This document shows positions 24,766 through 34,019 of a stretch of 64,000 nt of DNA, one piece after another. Source of the stretch: Massilia horti. GTDB taxonomy: Bacteria; Pseudomonadota; Gammaproteobacteria; Burkholderiales; Burkholderiaceae_D. The notes under the pieces are model-generated. The model searched no databases, was not told the origin of the DNA, and was given only the letters and a program-made list of their open reading frames with translations. Both the position numbers and the translations under genes were made by a program. Location of the stretch: contig NZ_SPUM01000023.1 in the NCBI RefSeq assembly GCF_004614195.1, positions 34,696 to 98,695 of the forward strand. The letters run 5' to 3'. Every line of letters begins with the position of its first letter. The first letter of the stretch is position 1.

Positions 24766-26295
24766 ATGCCCGATTGTGCAAAGGTGGTGCCGGTCCTGGA
24801 AATGGCCGGCATCCACAAGCAGTTCCCGGGTGTGAAGGCGTTGCTTGACGCGGGCCTGCGTCTGTACCCCGGTGAAGTCCACACGCTGATGGGGCAGAAC
24901 GGCGCGGGCAAGTCCACGCTGATCAAGGTCCTCACCGGCGTCTACCAGCCCGACGGCGGCACCATCACCCTGGCCGGCAAGCGGATCGAGCCGCGCTCCA
25001 CACAGGACGCGCAGAGTCTCGGCATCAGCACCGTGTACCAGGAAGTGAACCTGTGCCCCAATCTGTCGGTGGCGGAGAACATCTTCATCGGCCGCTATCC
25101 GCGCCGCCTTCGCATGATCGACTGGCGCGGCATGCGCCAGCAGGCGGCAAAGCTGCTGGCGCGGCTGCAGGTCGACATCGATGTCGCCGCGCCGCTTTCG
25201 AATTATCCGCTCGCGATCCAGCAGATGGTTGCGATTGCGCGCGCACTGAACATCGAGTCGCGCGTGCTGATTCTCGACGAACCGACTTCGAGCCTGGACG
25301 AGGCAGAGGTGCAGCTGCTGTTTTCCGTGCTGCGCTCGCTGCGCGATCAAGGCATGGCGATCCTGTTCGTCACCCATTTCCTCGACCAGACCTACGCGAT
25401 CTCGGACCGCATCACTGTGATGCGCAACGGCGAGCGCGAAGGCGAGTACGCCTGCAGCGAGTTGTCGCGACTGGCACTGGTCAACAAGATGGTCGGTGCG
25501 CCGACCGAGGCGCGGCCGTTGGACTCCGCGGACGAGGCAGTGGCGGCAAGCAATGCAGGAGACGCAGCCGTGCTGCGCACGCGCGCGCTGGCGCGCAAGG
25601 GCGTGCTGCAGCCGGTCGACCTGACCGTCAAGCGTGGCGAAGTGCTGGGCCTGGCGGGCCTGCTCGGCTCCGGCCGCACCGAAACCGCGCGCCTGCTGTT
25701 CGGCGCCGACAAGGCCGACAGCGGCAGCATCGAGATCGGCGGTCGCGAACGCACGTTCGCCACGCCGGTTGACGCGATCGCGCAGGGCATCGGCTTTTGT
25801 TCGGAGGACCGCAAGCATGAGGGCGCGATCCTCTCGCTTTCCGTGCGCGAGAACCTGATCCTCGCCTTGCAGGCGCGCCAGGGCGTGCTGCGCGCGATTC
25901 CGTTCAAGCGGCAGCAGCAGCTCGCCGACGATTACGTGAAGTGGCTCGGCGTTAGAACGGCCAGCATCGAGACGCCCATCGGCACGCTCTCCGGCGGCAA
26001 TCAGCAAAAGGTCCTGCTCGCGCGCTGGCTCGCGACCGACCCGAAGCTGATGATCCTGGACGAGCCGACGCGCGGCATCGACGTGCGCGCCAAGCAGGAA
26101 ATCATGGATTACGTAACCTCACTGTGCCGCAAGGGCATGTCGATCCTGTTCATCTCGTCCGAACTGCCCGAAGTGCTGCGCGTTTCCGATCGCATTGTGG
26201 TCATGCGCGACCGGAAGGCCTGCGGCGAATACCGCCGCGGCGAGCTGGATGAAACCTCGGTGCTGCATGTGATCGCAGGGGAGGGCGTTCAATGA
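24766..26295 (+). CDS. ytfR: Sugar ABC transporter ATP-binding protein (YtfR type)
   Basis: 509 residues with two fused nucleotide-binding domains. The first has Walker A GQNGAGKST, Walker B VLILDEPTSSLDE and a degenerate signature region (PLAIQQMVAIARAL). The second has a degenerate Walker A (GLLGSGRTET), intact signature LSGGNQQKV and LMILDEPTRGIDV. This asymmetry is normal in CUT2 sugar importers. The start is 7 nt after the binding-protein stop, and the end overlaps the permease start by 4 nt. Confidence 0.93.
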   Translation: MPDCAKVVPVLEMAGIHKQFPGVKALLDAGLRLYPGEVHTLMGQNGAGKSTLIKVLTGVYQPDGGTITLAGKRIEPRSTQDAQSLGISTVYQEVNLCPNLSVAENIFIGRYPRRLRMIDWRGMRQQAAKLLARLQVDIDVAAPLSNYPLAIQQMVAIARALNIESRVLILDEPTSSLDEAEVQLLFSVLRSLRDQGMAILFVTHFLDQTYAISDRITVMRNGEREGEYACSELSRLALVNKMVGAPTEARPLDSADEAVAASNAGDAAVLRTRALARKGVLQPVDLTVKRGEVLGLAGLLGSGRTETARLLFGADKADSGSIEIGGRERTFATPVDAIAQGIGFCSEDRKHEGAILSLSVRENLILALQARQGVLRAIPFKRQQQLADDYVKWLGVRTASIETPIGTLSGGNQQKVLLARWLATDPKLMILDEPTRGIDVRAKQEIMDYVTSLCRKGMSILFISSELPEVLRVSDRIVVMRDRKACGEYRRGELDETSVLHVIAGEGVQ

Positions 26296-27365
26296 GTGTC
26301 CACGCCCACGATGCCAGAACGGCACTGGAGCCTGCCGCCGCGAAGGAGCGTCTGGTTTTTCTGCGTCATCCGTTGTTTCGCCCGGCCGCGGCCCTGGCGG
26401 TCCTGCTGCTGATCGACTTCTTCGCGATCCCCGGCTTCTTTCACCTTGAGATCAAGGACGGCCACCTGTACGGCAGCCTGATCAACATCGTCAACCGCGC
26501 CGCGCCGCTGATGCTGGCGGCGCTTGGCATGACGCTGGTGATCGCCACGCGCGGCATCGACATTTCGGTCGGCGCCGTGGTGGCGCTGTCCGGCACCGTG
26601 GCCGCGATGCTCATCGGCGGCACCATGGTCGTCAATGACGGTGTGCCCGAATACGTGAGCCAGACGCCGATGCCGCTGGCGCTGGCCGCCGCGCTCGGGG
26701 CCGCGCTGCTGTGTGGCGCATGGAACGGCCTGCTGGTGGCCGGCTTCAAGCTGCAGCCGATCGTCGCCACGCTGATCCTGATGGTCGCCGGCCGTGGCCT
26801 GGCGCAGCTGTTCACCGACGGCCAGATCGTCACTGTCTACTACAAGCCGTTCTTCTTCCTCGGCGGCGGCTATATGCTTGGCCTGCCGGTCGCGCTGTTC
26901 CTGGTGGCGGCGGTGTTCATCATTACCGCGCTCTTGATGAAAAAGACCGCGCTGGGCCTGTTCATCCAGGCGGTCGGCATCAATCCGGTGGCGGCGCGCC
27001 TGGCGGGCCTGCGCACGGCCACGCTGATCTTTTTCGTCTACGTGTTCTGCGCCGCCTGCGCGGGGCTGGCGGGACTGATCGTCACCTCCAACATCAAGAG
27101 CGCCGACGCGAACAATGCCGGTCTGCTGCTGGAACTGGATGCGATCCTGGCGGTGACGCTGGGCGGCACCTCGCTCGCCGGGGGCAAGTTCAGCCTTGTT
27201 GGCAGCATGATTGGCGCGCTGATCATCCAGACGCTCACGTACACGATTTATTCGCTGGGCGTCCCGCCCGAGGTCAACATGGTGGTCAAAGCGGTCGTCG
27301 TCTTCCTCGTCTCGATTTCGCAGTCGGCGCAGTTCAAGCACCTGTGGCAGCGGAGGGCGGCATGA
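26292..27365 (+). CDS. ytfT: Sugar ABC transporter permease (YtfT type)
   Basis: 357 residues, about ten membrane segments, CUT2 permease family. Motifs such as GMTLVIATRGIDISVGAVVA and AILAVTLGGTSLAGGKFSLV are typical. The N-terminal 30 residues are cytoplasmic and polar. Start and stop overlap both neighbours by 4 nt (ATGA), so the operon is translationally coupled. It pairs with the next permease as a heterodimer. Confidence 0.92.
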   Translation: MSVHAHDARTALEPAAAKERLVFLRHPLFRPAAALAVLLLIDFFAIPGFFHLEIKDGHLYGSLINIVNRAAPLMLAALGMTLVIATRGIDISVGAVVALSGTVAAMLIGGTMVVNDGVPEYVSQTPMPLALAAALGAALLCGAWNGLLVAGFKLQPIVATLILMVAGRGLAQLFTDGQIVTVYYKPFFFLGGGYMLGLPVALFLVAAVFIITALLMKKTALGLFIQAVGINPVAARLAGLRTATLIFFVYVFCAACAGLAGLIVTSNIKSADANNAGLLLELDAILAVTLGGTSLAGGKFSLVGSMIGALIIQTLTYTIYSLGVPPEVNMVVKAVVVFLVSISQSAQFKHLWQRRAA

Positions 27366-28342
27366 CGGCGGCACGCATGCGCGCTTTTGCGAACGCGCCG
27401 TGGTTCACGTCGCTGGTCACCGTCTTCCTGCTGGTGACGATGCTGGGGCTGGGCGGGGCCGCCTATCCGGGATTGCTGTCGTTGCAGGTGATGCTCAACC
27501 TCCTGATCGACAATGCGTTCCTGCTGGTGATCGCAGTCGGCATGAGCTTTGTGATCCTTTCGGGCGGCATCGACCTGTCGGTCGGTTCGGTGCTGGCGCT
27601 GACCACGATGATCTGCGCGTGGCTGCTGCAGAAGGCGCATTGGCCACCGGTGGCGGTGATCGCGCTGGTGCTGTTGCTGGGCGCCGCGTTCGGCGCGGGG
27701 ATGGGCGCGGTGATCCACTTCTTCAAGCTGCAGCCGTTCATCGTCACGCTGGCTGGCATGTTCCTGGCACGCGGGCTGTGCTACCTGGTCAGCATCGACT
27801 CGATCACCATCGAAGATCCGTTCTTTGTCGCGATGTCGCAGACGCAGCTGCCGTTCCTCGGCGGTTTCGTTTCGCCGGGCGCGCTGATCGCACTGGCGAT
27901 GCTGGCGCTGGCGGTGTGGGTGGCGCACTTCAGTTCATTTGGTCGCGCGGTGTACGCGGTCGGCGGCAACGAGCAGTCAGCCGAGATGATGGGATTGCGG
28001 GTCGGGCGCACCAAGATCCTGGTCTATGCGTTGTCAGGTTTTTGCGCCGCGCTGGCCGGTGTGCTGTTCTCGTTCTACATGCTGTCGGGTTATGGGCTGC
28101 ATGCGCAGGGCACCGAGCTTGACGCGATTGCCGCGGTGGTAATCGGCGGTACGCTGCTCACCGGTGGCTACGGCTATGTGGCGGGCGCGCTGTCGGGCGT
28201 GCTGGTGCTGGGGACGATCCAGACGCTGATCGCGTTCGACGGCACGCTCAGCTCGTGGTGGACCAAGATCGTGATCGGCGCCTTGCTGTTCGTGTTTTGC
28301 GTGGTCCAGCGGGTGATGTCGATCGGTAAAACCAAAACGTGA
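27362..28342 (+). CDS. yjfF: Sugar ABC transporter permease (YjfF type)
   Basis: 326 residues from ATG 27362, overlapping the previous stop. Second CUT2 permease: GMSFVILSGGIDLSVGSVLA and VIGGTLLTGGYGYVAGALSG are the conserved segments. Together with the three preceding genes it forms a complete furanose-type importer. Last gene of the operon; a short copy of the dispersed repeat follows. Confidence 0.92.
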   Translation: MTAARMRAFANAPWFTSLVTVFLLVTMLGLGGAAYPGLLSLQVMLNLLIDNAFLLVIAVGMSFVILSGGIDLSVGSVLALTTMICAWLLQKAHWPPVAVIALVLLLGAAFGAGMGAVIHFFKLQPFIVTLAGMFLARGLCYLVSIDSITIEDPFFVAMSQTQLPFLGGFVSPGALIALAMLALAVWVAHFSSFGRAVYAVGGNEQSAEMMGLRVGRTKILVYALSGFCAALAGVLFSFYMLSGYGLHAQGTELDAIAAVVIGGTLLTGGYGYVAGALSGVLVLGTIQTLIAFDGTLSSWWTKIVIGALLFVFCVVQRVMSIGKTKT

Positions 28343-28400
28343 TCGCGCGTGACCAATGGACAGCACCCAATCCGAACTGGTTCCTCAAAGCGCGCCTCGC

Positions 28401-28437
28401 CGTAGGGTGCGCACCTGTGCGCACGCGGTTCGTGAAC
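28401..28437. repeat. Dispersed palindromic repeat, short copy
   Basis: CGTAGGGTGCGCACCTGTGC followed by GCACGCGGTTCGTGAAC, between the convergent permease and GST genes. The core can form a stem; no U-tract is present. Confidence 0.65.
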
Positions 28438-28494
28438 GTCGCGTTCAGGAATGGCCGCCGCAAGTCAGCATGCGATGACCGCGGCGACGGGGCC

Positions 28495-29199
28495 TCAAGG
28501 CGCAGGCGGAATCTTGAGGCCCCTGGCGACGGCGGGCCGCTGCAGGAAGGCGTCGAGCGCGCGCTTGACGTTCGGGAAGTTGTCGATGCCGACCAGCTCG
28601 CCAGCGCCGTAGAAGCCGATCAGGTTGTTCACCCACGGGAAGGTGGCGATGTCGGCGATCGTGTACTCATCGCCCGCAATCCAAGCGTGCTGCCCCAGCT
28701 GCTTTTCCAGCACGCCAAGCAGGCGGCGGCTCTCATTCACATAGCGCTCGAGCGGGCGCTTGTCCTCGTAGTCCTTGCCGGCGAATTTGTGGAAGAAGCC
28801 GACTTGCCCGAACATCGGGCCAACGCCGCCCATCTGGAACATCAGCCACTGGATCACCTGGTAACGCTGGGCCGGGTCGGCCGGCATGAACTTGCCGGTC
28901 TTGTCCGCGAGATAGAGCAGGATCGCACCCGACTCGAACAGTGGCATGGGCTTACCGTCCGGCCCGTTCGGGTCGATGATGGCCGGAATCTTGTTGTTCG
29001 GGTTCAGCGACAGGAACGCGGGCGACGTCTGGTCGTGGGTGTCGAACGAGACGCGGTGCACCTCATAGGGCAGGCCGGTTTCCTCCAGCATGATCGACGC
29101 CTTGACGCCATTGGGCGTGGGCAGCGAATAGAGCTGGAGTCGGTCCGGATGCTGCGCCGGCCATTTTTCGGTGATCGGGAAAGATTGCAGGTCGCTCAT
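28495..29199 (-). CDS. Glutathione S-transferase, YfcG/Nu-class type
   Basis: 234 residues. N-terminal thioredoxin fold with LPTPNGVKASIMLEE (TPNG motif that binds glutathione in YfcG-type enzymes), NPNNKIPAIIDP and ESGAILLYLADKTG; C-terminal helical domain with IADIATFPWVNN. YfcG-type GSTs work as glutathione-disulfide reductases without a catalytic Cys or Tyr. The ATG at 29199 has only a weak upstream GAG. Single-gene unit. Confidence 0.9.
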   Translation of the reverse strand: MSDLQSFPITEKWPAQHPDRLQLYSLPTPNGVKASIMLEETGLPYEVHRVSFDTHDQTSPAFLSLNPNNKIPAIIDPNGPDGKPMPLFESGAILLYLADKTGKFMPADPAQRYQVIQWLMFQMGGVGPMFGQVGFFHKFAGKDYEDKRPLERYVNESRRLLGVLEKQLGQHAWIAGDEYTIADIATFPWVNNLIGFYGAGELVGIDNFPNVKRALDAFLQRPAVARGLKIPPAP

Positions 29200-29309
29200 G
29201 ATGCGGTGCTCATTCGTTAAGGGTAAAACGACGATTGTATGACGAAGCTTGCAAGCCTGCCGCCGCGGATGAGAGACGCGACCGTGCGATACTTGGCGAG
29301 GGAGGAAAC

Positions 29310-29741
29310 ATGAACATCATCGCAAGCTGGGTCTGGTTCGCGCTGGGCTCGGCATTTTTCGCGGCGCTGACCGCGCTGTTCGGCAAGCTGGGCGTCACCG
29401 GCCTGAATTCAAACATGGCCACCCTGATCCGCACTGTCGTGATTCTGCTGGTGACGGTCGGAATCGTTTCGCTGCGCTCGGAATGGCAGCGCCCGGGCGG
29501 CATTTCGATCCGCAGCTGGGTGTTCTTGATACTGTCGGGCATTGCGACCGGTCTGTCGTGGCTGTGCTACTACCGCGCGCTGCAGCTCGGCCCGGTCAGC
29601 AAGGTCGCGCCGATCGACAAGCTGAGCGTCGCCTTCGCGATCGTGCTGGCGGTGCTGGCGCTGGGCGAACCGCTGACCTGGCAGGTGGCGCTGGGAGGCG
29701 CCCTGATCGTCGCCGGCTCGATCGTGATCATCCTGTTGTAA
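29310..29741 (+). CDS. EamA-family single-domain transporter
   Basis: 143 residues, ATG 29310 with GAGGGAGGAAA upstream. Five hydrophobic helices and one EamA half-domain, with LCYYRALQLGPVSKVAPIDK and LGEPLTWQVALGGALIVAGS at the C-terminus. Full-length drug/metabolite exporters have two such halves; single-half proteins of this length are a known family and would act as dimers. Substrate unknown. Confidence 0.85.
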   Translation: MNIIASWVWFALGSAFFAALTALFGKLGVTGLNSNMATLIRTVVILLVTVGIVSLRSEWQRPGGISIRSWVFLILSGIATGLSWLCYYRALQLGPVSKVAPIDKLSVAFAIVLAVLALGEPLTWQVALGGALIVAGSIVIILL

Positions 29742-29848
29742 GAAAATCGGAGGGCTGACAGGGCAGTCTGGTTGTGCTACGCTGGTTTTCAATTAAGCAA
29801 GATTGTTGCAAGCTCAACTCTTTGCTCCAGCGTCCTGAACAGTCCTTC

Positions 29849-31570
29849 ATGAGACATGAAACGGCCCCGATCGAGCCGCGGGTGTCGAGCCAGTCATTTG
29901 GCCTGGCCACGCTCGTCAAATCAGGCATTTGCGCCGCAGTCGGCCTGACTGTGTTGCTGCAGTTCTTCCTGGTCGAGCATTTCAATCTGAACTCCGCGGA
30001 AACGCAGGCGCGCCTGCAACTGCTGCAGCTGTCGTGGCAAATGCGCGATTCGCTCAACCGCGTCATTGCGCGCACCATCGGCGAGGTGCGCCTGATGAGC
30101 GAACTGGATCAGGTGCGCCAGGCGCGCCGGCCGGAGGATGTGCGCCCCGTGCTCAAGAGCCTGCAGAATTCGTTTCCGGATTACGCCTGGATCGGCATCG
30201 CCGGACCGGACGGCAAGGTGTTCGCCGCCACCGACGGCCTGCTTGAACAAGTGGACGTGAGCATGCGCCCATGGTTCAGCCAGGGGATGAAGGGCCTGCA
30301 CACCAGCGATTACCATCCGGCCGTATTGCTGGGTAACCTGCTCAAGTCGTCGTCGCCCGAGCCGTTGCGCTTCGTCGACGTGGCCGGTCCCATCAAGGAC
30401 GAGAACGGCATAGTGCGTGGCGTACTGACCGTGCACCTCTCCTGGGACTGGGCGCGGCGCCGCGCGCGCAACCTGCTCGTGCCGGCGCTGCGCGAATACG
30501 GGGCTGAGCTGCTGGTGGTGCGCGACGACGGCGTCGTGGTGCTGGGACCGGAGCCGATGCTGGAAAAGAAGCTGGCGACCGAAAGCCTGTCGCGCGCGCA
30601 GCGCGGCGAAACCGGATCCACCAGGGAAACCTGGCCCGACGGGAAGGTCTACCTGACCGGCTACACCCAGACCGGGCTCGACGGCGAAAGCCCGGCCTTG
30701 CGCTGGTCGGTACTGGTACGCCAGCCGGAGGAGGTGGCCATGGCGGGCCCGCACGCGCTCGGGCGCTGGATGCTGGTGGCGAGCGTGCTGCTAGGGATCG
30801 CGCTGGCCGCCATCGGCGCGTTGCTGGTGCGGCGTTACCTGACCGGTCCGATTTTGATGCTGAGCGGCGCGATCGAAACCGCGGTGCAGGACGGGGCGGG
30901 CGTGCGCGGCAAGGAGATTCCGCTGGTTGACGGCTTCCACGAAGCCCAGGTGCTGTCGCACGCGCTGCGCGACCTGGTGCAAAGGGAAGACGAGCAGCGG
31001 CGTGCGCTGGAGGCGATGAACGAACAGCTGGAAAGCACGGTGGCCGAGCGCACCGCCGAATTGCGCAAACTGTTGATGCACGACGGCCTGACCGGCCTGC
31101 CCAACCGGCGCGCGCTGATGCAGGCGCTGCCGGAGGCGATGCGGCGCGCGGACCGCCTTGGCAAGCCGTGCGCGGTGATATTCCTCGACATGGATGGCTT
31201 CAAAACGGTCAACGACACTTACGGACACGAAGAAGGCGACGAGCTGCTGCGCCAGTTCGGCGCGCGCATTGCGCAGGCGGTGCGCAAGACCGATATGGTG
31301 GCACGCCTGGCCGGCGACGAATTCGTGGCGATCCTCGAGCTGCTGGCGGACCGCGCGGACGCGGAAGAAAAAGCGCACCGGCTGCTGCCGGTCCTGCGCG
31401 AGCCGTACGTGTTGAAGACCGCGACGGTTGTGGTTGGCGCCAGCATCGGCGTGGCTGTGCACCAGCCTGGGAATGCGCGCGATCTGGACGCGCTGCTCTC
31501 GCGCGCCGATCACGCGATGTATGCGGCGAAGCGCGCGGGTAAGAACCGGTTGGTGGTCGATAGCGCATGA
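29849..31570 (+). CDS. Membrane diguanylate cyclase with periplasmic Cache-type sensor
   Basis: 573 residues from ATG 29849; a GTG at 29774 would add 25 residues without improving anything. Membrane helix at about 25-45, periplasmic dCache-like domain (about 50-300) with FPDYAWIGIAGPDGKVFAAT, second membrane helix (about 305-330), a linker with coiled coil, and a GGDEF domain (about 405-570). The active-site loop reads ARLAGDEFVAI (AGDEF, an accepted active variant), with LDMDGFKTVNDTYGHEEGD for metal binding. It makes c-di-GMP in response to an extracellular ligand; no I-site RxxD is seen just upstream of the loop. Confidence 0.88.
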   Translation: MRHETAPIEPRVSSQSFGLATLVKSGICAAVGLTVLLQFFLVEHFNLNSAETQARLQLLQLSWQMRDSLNRVIARTIGEVRLMSELDQVRQARRPEDVRPVLKSLQNSFPDYAWIGIAGPDGKVFAATDGLLEQVDVSMRPWFSQGMKGLHTSDYHPAVLLGNLLKSSSPEPLRFVDVAGPIKDENGIVRGVLTVHLSWDWARRRARNLLVPALREYGAELLVVRDDGVVVLGPEPMLEKKLATESLSRAQRGETGSTRETWPDGKVYLTGYTQTGLDGESPALRWSVLVRQPEEVAMAGPHALGRWMLVASVLLGIALAAIGALLVRRYLTGPILMLSGAIETAVQDGAGVRGKEIPLVDGFHEAQVLSHALRDLVQREDEQRRALEAMNEQLESTVAERTAELRKLLMHDGLTGLPNRRALMQALPEAMRRADRLGKPCAVIFLDMDGFKTVNDTYGHEEGDELLRQFGARIAQAVRKTDMVARLAGDEFVAILELLADRADAEEKAHRLLPVLREPYVLKTATVVVGASIGVAVHQPGNARDLDALLSRADHAMYAAKRAGKNRLVVDSA

Positions 31571-31582
31571 AAGATTGCACGT

Positions 31583-31751
31583 CGTAGGGGGCGCGCGGCC
31601 GGCGAGGACTTCGAAACGACCTTCTGGCAGGCGCTACTAGCACGTCGTAGGGTGCGCACCTGTGCGCACGCGGTCACCGTATGCTGGCTCGCGGCTGCCG
31701 ATCCACTGCGCTTCGTTCGCGAACCGCGTGCGCACGGGTGCGCACCCTACG
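31583..31751. repeat. Dispersed palindromic repeat, composite copy
   Basis: Starts CGTAGGGGGCGCGCGGCC, has a second core CGTAGGGTGCGCACCTGTGC in the middle and ends in the inverted GTGCGCACCCTACG. It looks like one unit interrupted or fused with another. It fills the gap between the convergent cyclase and outer-membrane genes. Confidence 0.7.
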
Positions 31752-31778
31752 GCCTGCCGCACGACCTGCTGCCAGGCG

Positions 31779-32549
31779 CTACCAGTACCTGGCCAGCGGC
31801 ACCACAAATCCGGTAAAGAATGACCAACGCGGCGAGCCAGGCGTCAGACCGCGGGCAAACCCCGCGTCGATCACCAGGTTCCTGTCGGGCGCATAGGTGA
31901 CGGCCGCCAGTAATTGTGCGCTCGATGGCGATCCCCGATTGCGCGTGCCCGACAACTCCCAGGTCGCCCCCCAGGCTTTGTCGATCTTGCGCGAGAACGC
32001 GGCCGAGGCGCCCATCAGCAGCCACGATGCGCCAGAGGGCGGGCGGCCGAGGCGGGTCCCGTTCAGGTTCAGGTCGACGTGCAGCGCGCCGAGGTCCTGG
32101 CTCCAGATGGTGTTGATGGTCCAGTCGGTCTTGCCGCTGCCGAGCGCATCGCGCGCGGTTGGCAGCCTTGCGGTAAGTTCGAGCCCATACGCGGTGGCGT
32201 TGTCGACGATGAACGCGCGCTTGAGAACAAGTCCCGTATCGCCAAAGCTACGCTCGCGGCCATCGCCCGTAGGCCCGGCGACGTAGGCGTCTCCTTCCAG
32301 CAGCACGCCCCAGTCCTGGTCAAACGCCAGCTTGAAGGTGTAAGGCAGGGTGTTGCGGCGCCCGTCCGGATTGTTTGCGCCAAGGACGCCGAACTCGAAT
32401 TCAAGCTGGCCCGGCCGGGGCAGCTGCGCCGGCGTCGAAACTGTGGGACGATAAGGTGTTACGCTCTCATTGTCGCCAGCGCGGGCGGCGCTGTTGCAGG
32501 CCACCAGCAGCAGCGCGAGGGTGCTACGAGACAGGATGCCCATCGCCAT
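31779..32549 (-). CDS. Putative outer-membrane beta-barrel protein
   Basis: 256 residues with a signal peptide (cleavage near ARAGD). The rest is a run of short amphipathic strands with alternating aromatic residues, ending in a terminal aromatic (ARYW-COOH), as in small outer-membrane barrels of the phenol meta-pathway MetA-like/transporter type. Substrate unknown. The start codon directly abuts the stop of the DUF4337 gene, so the two are co-translated. Confidence 0.65.
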   Translation of the reverse strand: MAMGILSRSTLALLLVACNSAARAGDNESVTPYRPTVSTPAQLPRPGQLEFEFGVLGANNPDGRRNTLPYTFKLAFDQDWGVLLEGDAYVAGPTGDGRERSFGDTGLVLKRAFIVDNATAYGLELTARLPTARDALGSGKTDWTINTIWSQDLGALHVDLNLNGTRLGRPPSGASWLLMGASAAFSRKIDKAWGATWELSGTRNRGSPSSAQLLAAVTYAPDRNLVIDAGFARGLTPGSPRWSFFTGFVVPLARYW

Positions 32550-33152
32550 TCAGGATAGCAGCCGGGTGAGCCAGCTCGGGTGGAGCGGCCAGGAAAACAG
32601 TCCCGCAAGGCCCATCAGCACGCCGAGGCAGGCCGGCACCATTGCCAGCACGTACAACCAGCGCTGGTGGGTCAGCGAGGTGACGGCCAGCAGCGCGATC
32701 GTGATTGCCAGAAAACCCTCCGACAGATCGAACTGGTCATTGCGCAGGCTGGCGACCTCATACGCCTGCTGATCCTGTTCCGCCTGCGTGCGCAGTTCTT
32801 CCTTCTTTTTTTGCTGGTCGGCCAGCAGGGCTTCGTAAGCGACAATCGCGTTGCGGTACCCAGCCTGCGCGGCGGCCGGTGCGGTGGCGGCGGCCAGGCG
32901 CAGTTGCAACAGCGATGCGTTGGCCACCTCCTGGCGGATGTTGCGCGCTTGATAGAAAGCCCAGTGGTCGATCTTGCTGGCCTGTGCCTGCTGCATGTCC
33001 AGCACCGTGCTGTTGTCCCTGAGCTTGCATATCACGCCAAAGGTCGAGATCAGCGCGACCGTGACCGCGACAAGCATGTTCAGGCGCGACGATTCCTGTT
33101 CGCGCGCAGCTTCGTTCGCTTGATCGATCGTCTCGAGAGGATCGAGCTCCAT
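32550..33152 (-). CDS. DUF4337 domain-containing membrane protein
   Basis: 200 residues. An acidic N-terminus, one membrane helix at about 26-45, a central coiled coil (about 50-140) rich in Gln, Ala and Lys, then two membrane helices (about 145-190). This is the arrangement of DUF4337 proteins, whose function is unknown. Upstream partner of the beta-barrel gene. Confidence 0.75.
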   Translation of the reverse strand: MELDPLETIDQANEAAREQESSRLNMLVAVTVALISTFGVICKLRDNSTVLDMQQAQASKIDHWAFYQARNIRQEVANASLLQLRLAAATAPAAAQAGYRNAIVAYEALLADQQKKKEELRTQAEQDQQAYEVASLRNDQFDLSEGFLAITIALLAVTSLTHQRWLYVLAMVPACLGVLMGLAGLFSWPLHPSWLTRLLS

Positions 33153-33237
33153 GCCACTTCCCCAGCAATCGGCGACGGCCCGAGTCTAATCGATTTGGGC
33201 GCCGGGTGCTTCGGCGCAGGCCATGAAAGGACCGAAC

Positions 33238-33954
33238 ATGCCCCCTCCATCTGTACGAGCATTTCTCGGCAGCCTCGTGCTTGCCTTTGCACACTTGCTG
33301 GCGCCGCTACTTGAGCGCCTGCCGAAACGCTACGTGGTCCCGCTGGGCAGCTTCGCCGGCGGGGCCGGCCTGGCCTACGTGTTCCTGTACCTGCTGTACG
33401 AGCTGGCCAAGTACGGTGCACCCAAGATCCATCAGCTCATTCCGGTCGGGCCGGAGCCGCTCGAGACGCTGTTCATCCTGCTGCTGTGCGCGCTGCTCGC
33501 GCATTACCTGCTGCAGATGTGGCTGGAAGAGCGGGCCGGCATCGACTATGTTTATGGCGGGCTGGCGATGACCTTCATCGTCTATAACTTCCTGGCCGGG
33601 GTCGGCCTGATGGAAGTGGCGCAGTCGGGCGAGGGCGGCCTGCTGCTGTACGTCGCGGCGCTGGCGCTGCACCTGTTGTTCAATGACCTGCTCCTGTCCC
33701 ACCTCGGCGCGCACACGCACCATTGGCGCTGGCGGTTCGGGTTGGCGGCCGCACCGCTGATCGGCTGCGCCTTCGCGGTCAAGGGCGTGCTGTCGTTGGG
33801 CATGCAATATGCGATGCTCGCCGTGATCGCGGGAGGGACCATCATCGACGTGCTGCGCCGTGAGCTTCCCAGCGCGAATGCGGTACGGGTGGTGCCGTTC
33901 ATCGCCGGTGCGCTGCTGTACGGCGCGCTGATCATCGCCAACTGGAGCTTCTGA
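33238..33954 (+). CDS. Integral membrane protein, ZIP-like size, unknown function
   Basis: 238 residues from ATG 33238 (AAAGGA 6 nt upstream; an ATG at 33223 has none). About seven membrane helices. Histidines cluster in LSHLGAHTHHWRWRF (about residues 155-170) and could bind a metal. I do not recognise the family with certainty. Divergent from the DUF4337 gene. Confidence 0.65.
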   Translation: MPPPSVRAFLGSLVLAFAHLLAPLLERLPKRYVVPLGSFAGGAGLAYVFLYLLYELAKYGAPKIHQLIPVGPEPLETLFILLLCALLAHYLLQMWLEERAGIDYVYGGLAMTFIVYNFLAGVGLMEVAQSGEGGLLLYVAALALHLLFNDLLLSHLGAHTHHWRWRFGLAAAPLIGCAFAVKGVLSLGMQYAMLAVIAGGTIIDVLRRELPSANAVRVVPFIAGALLYGALIIANWSF

Positions 33955-34019
33955 TAGTTTTCACCGGATGTGATAGGCTGCATGCCGACTTTCTGCAACC
34001 TGTTTTAGGAAGGATCAGC

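Noticed and set aside
23499..24935. Very long minus-strand open frame continuing upstream of the Sel1 protein, across the ABC binding-protein gene
   Set aside because: The clear ribosome site and signal peptide at 23498 define the real start; the extension is the antisense shadow of the well-supported YtfQ-type gene.
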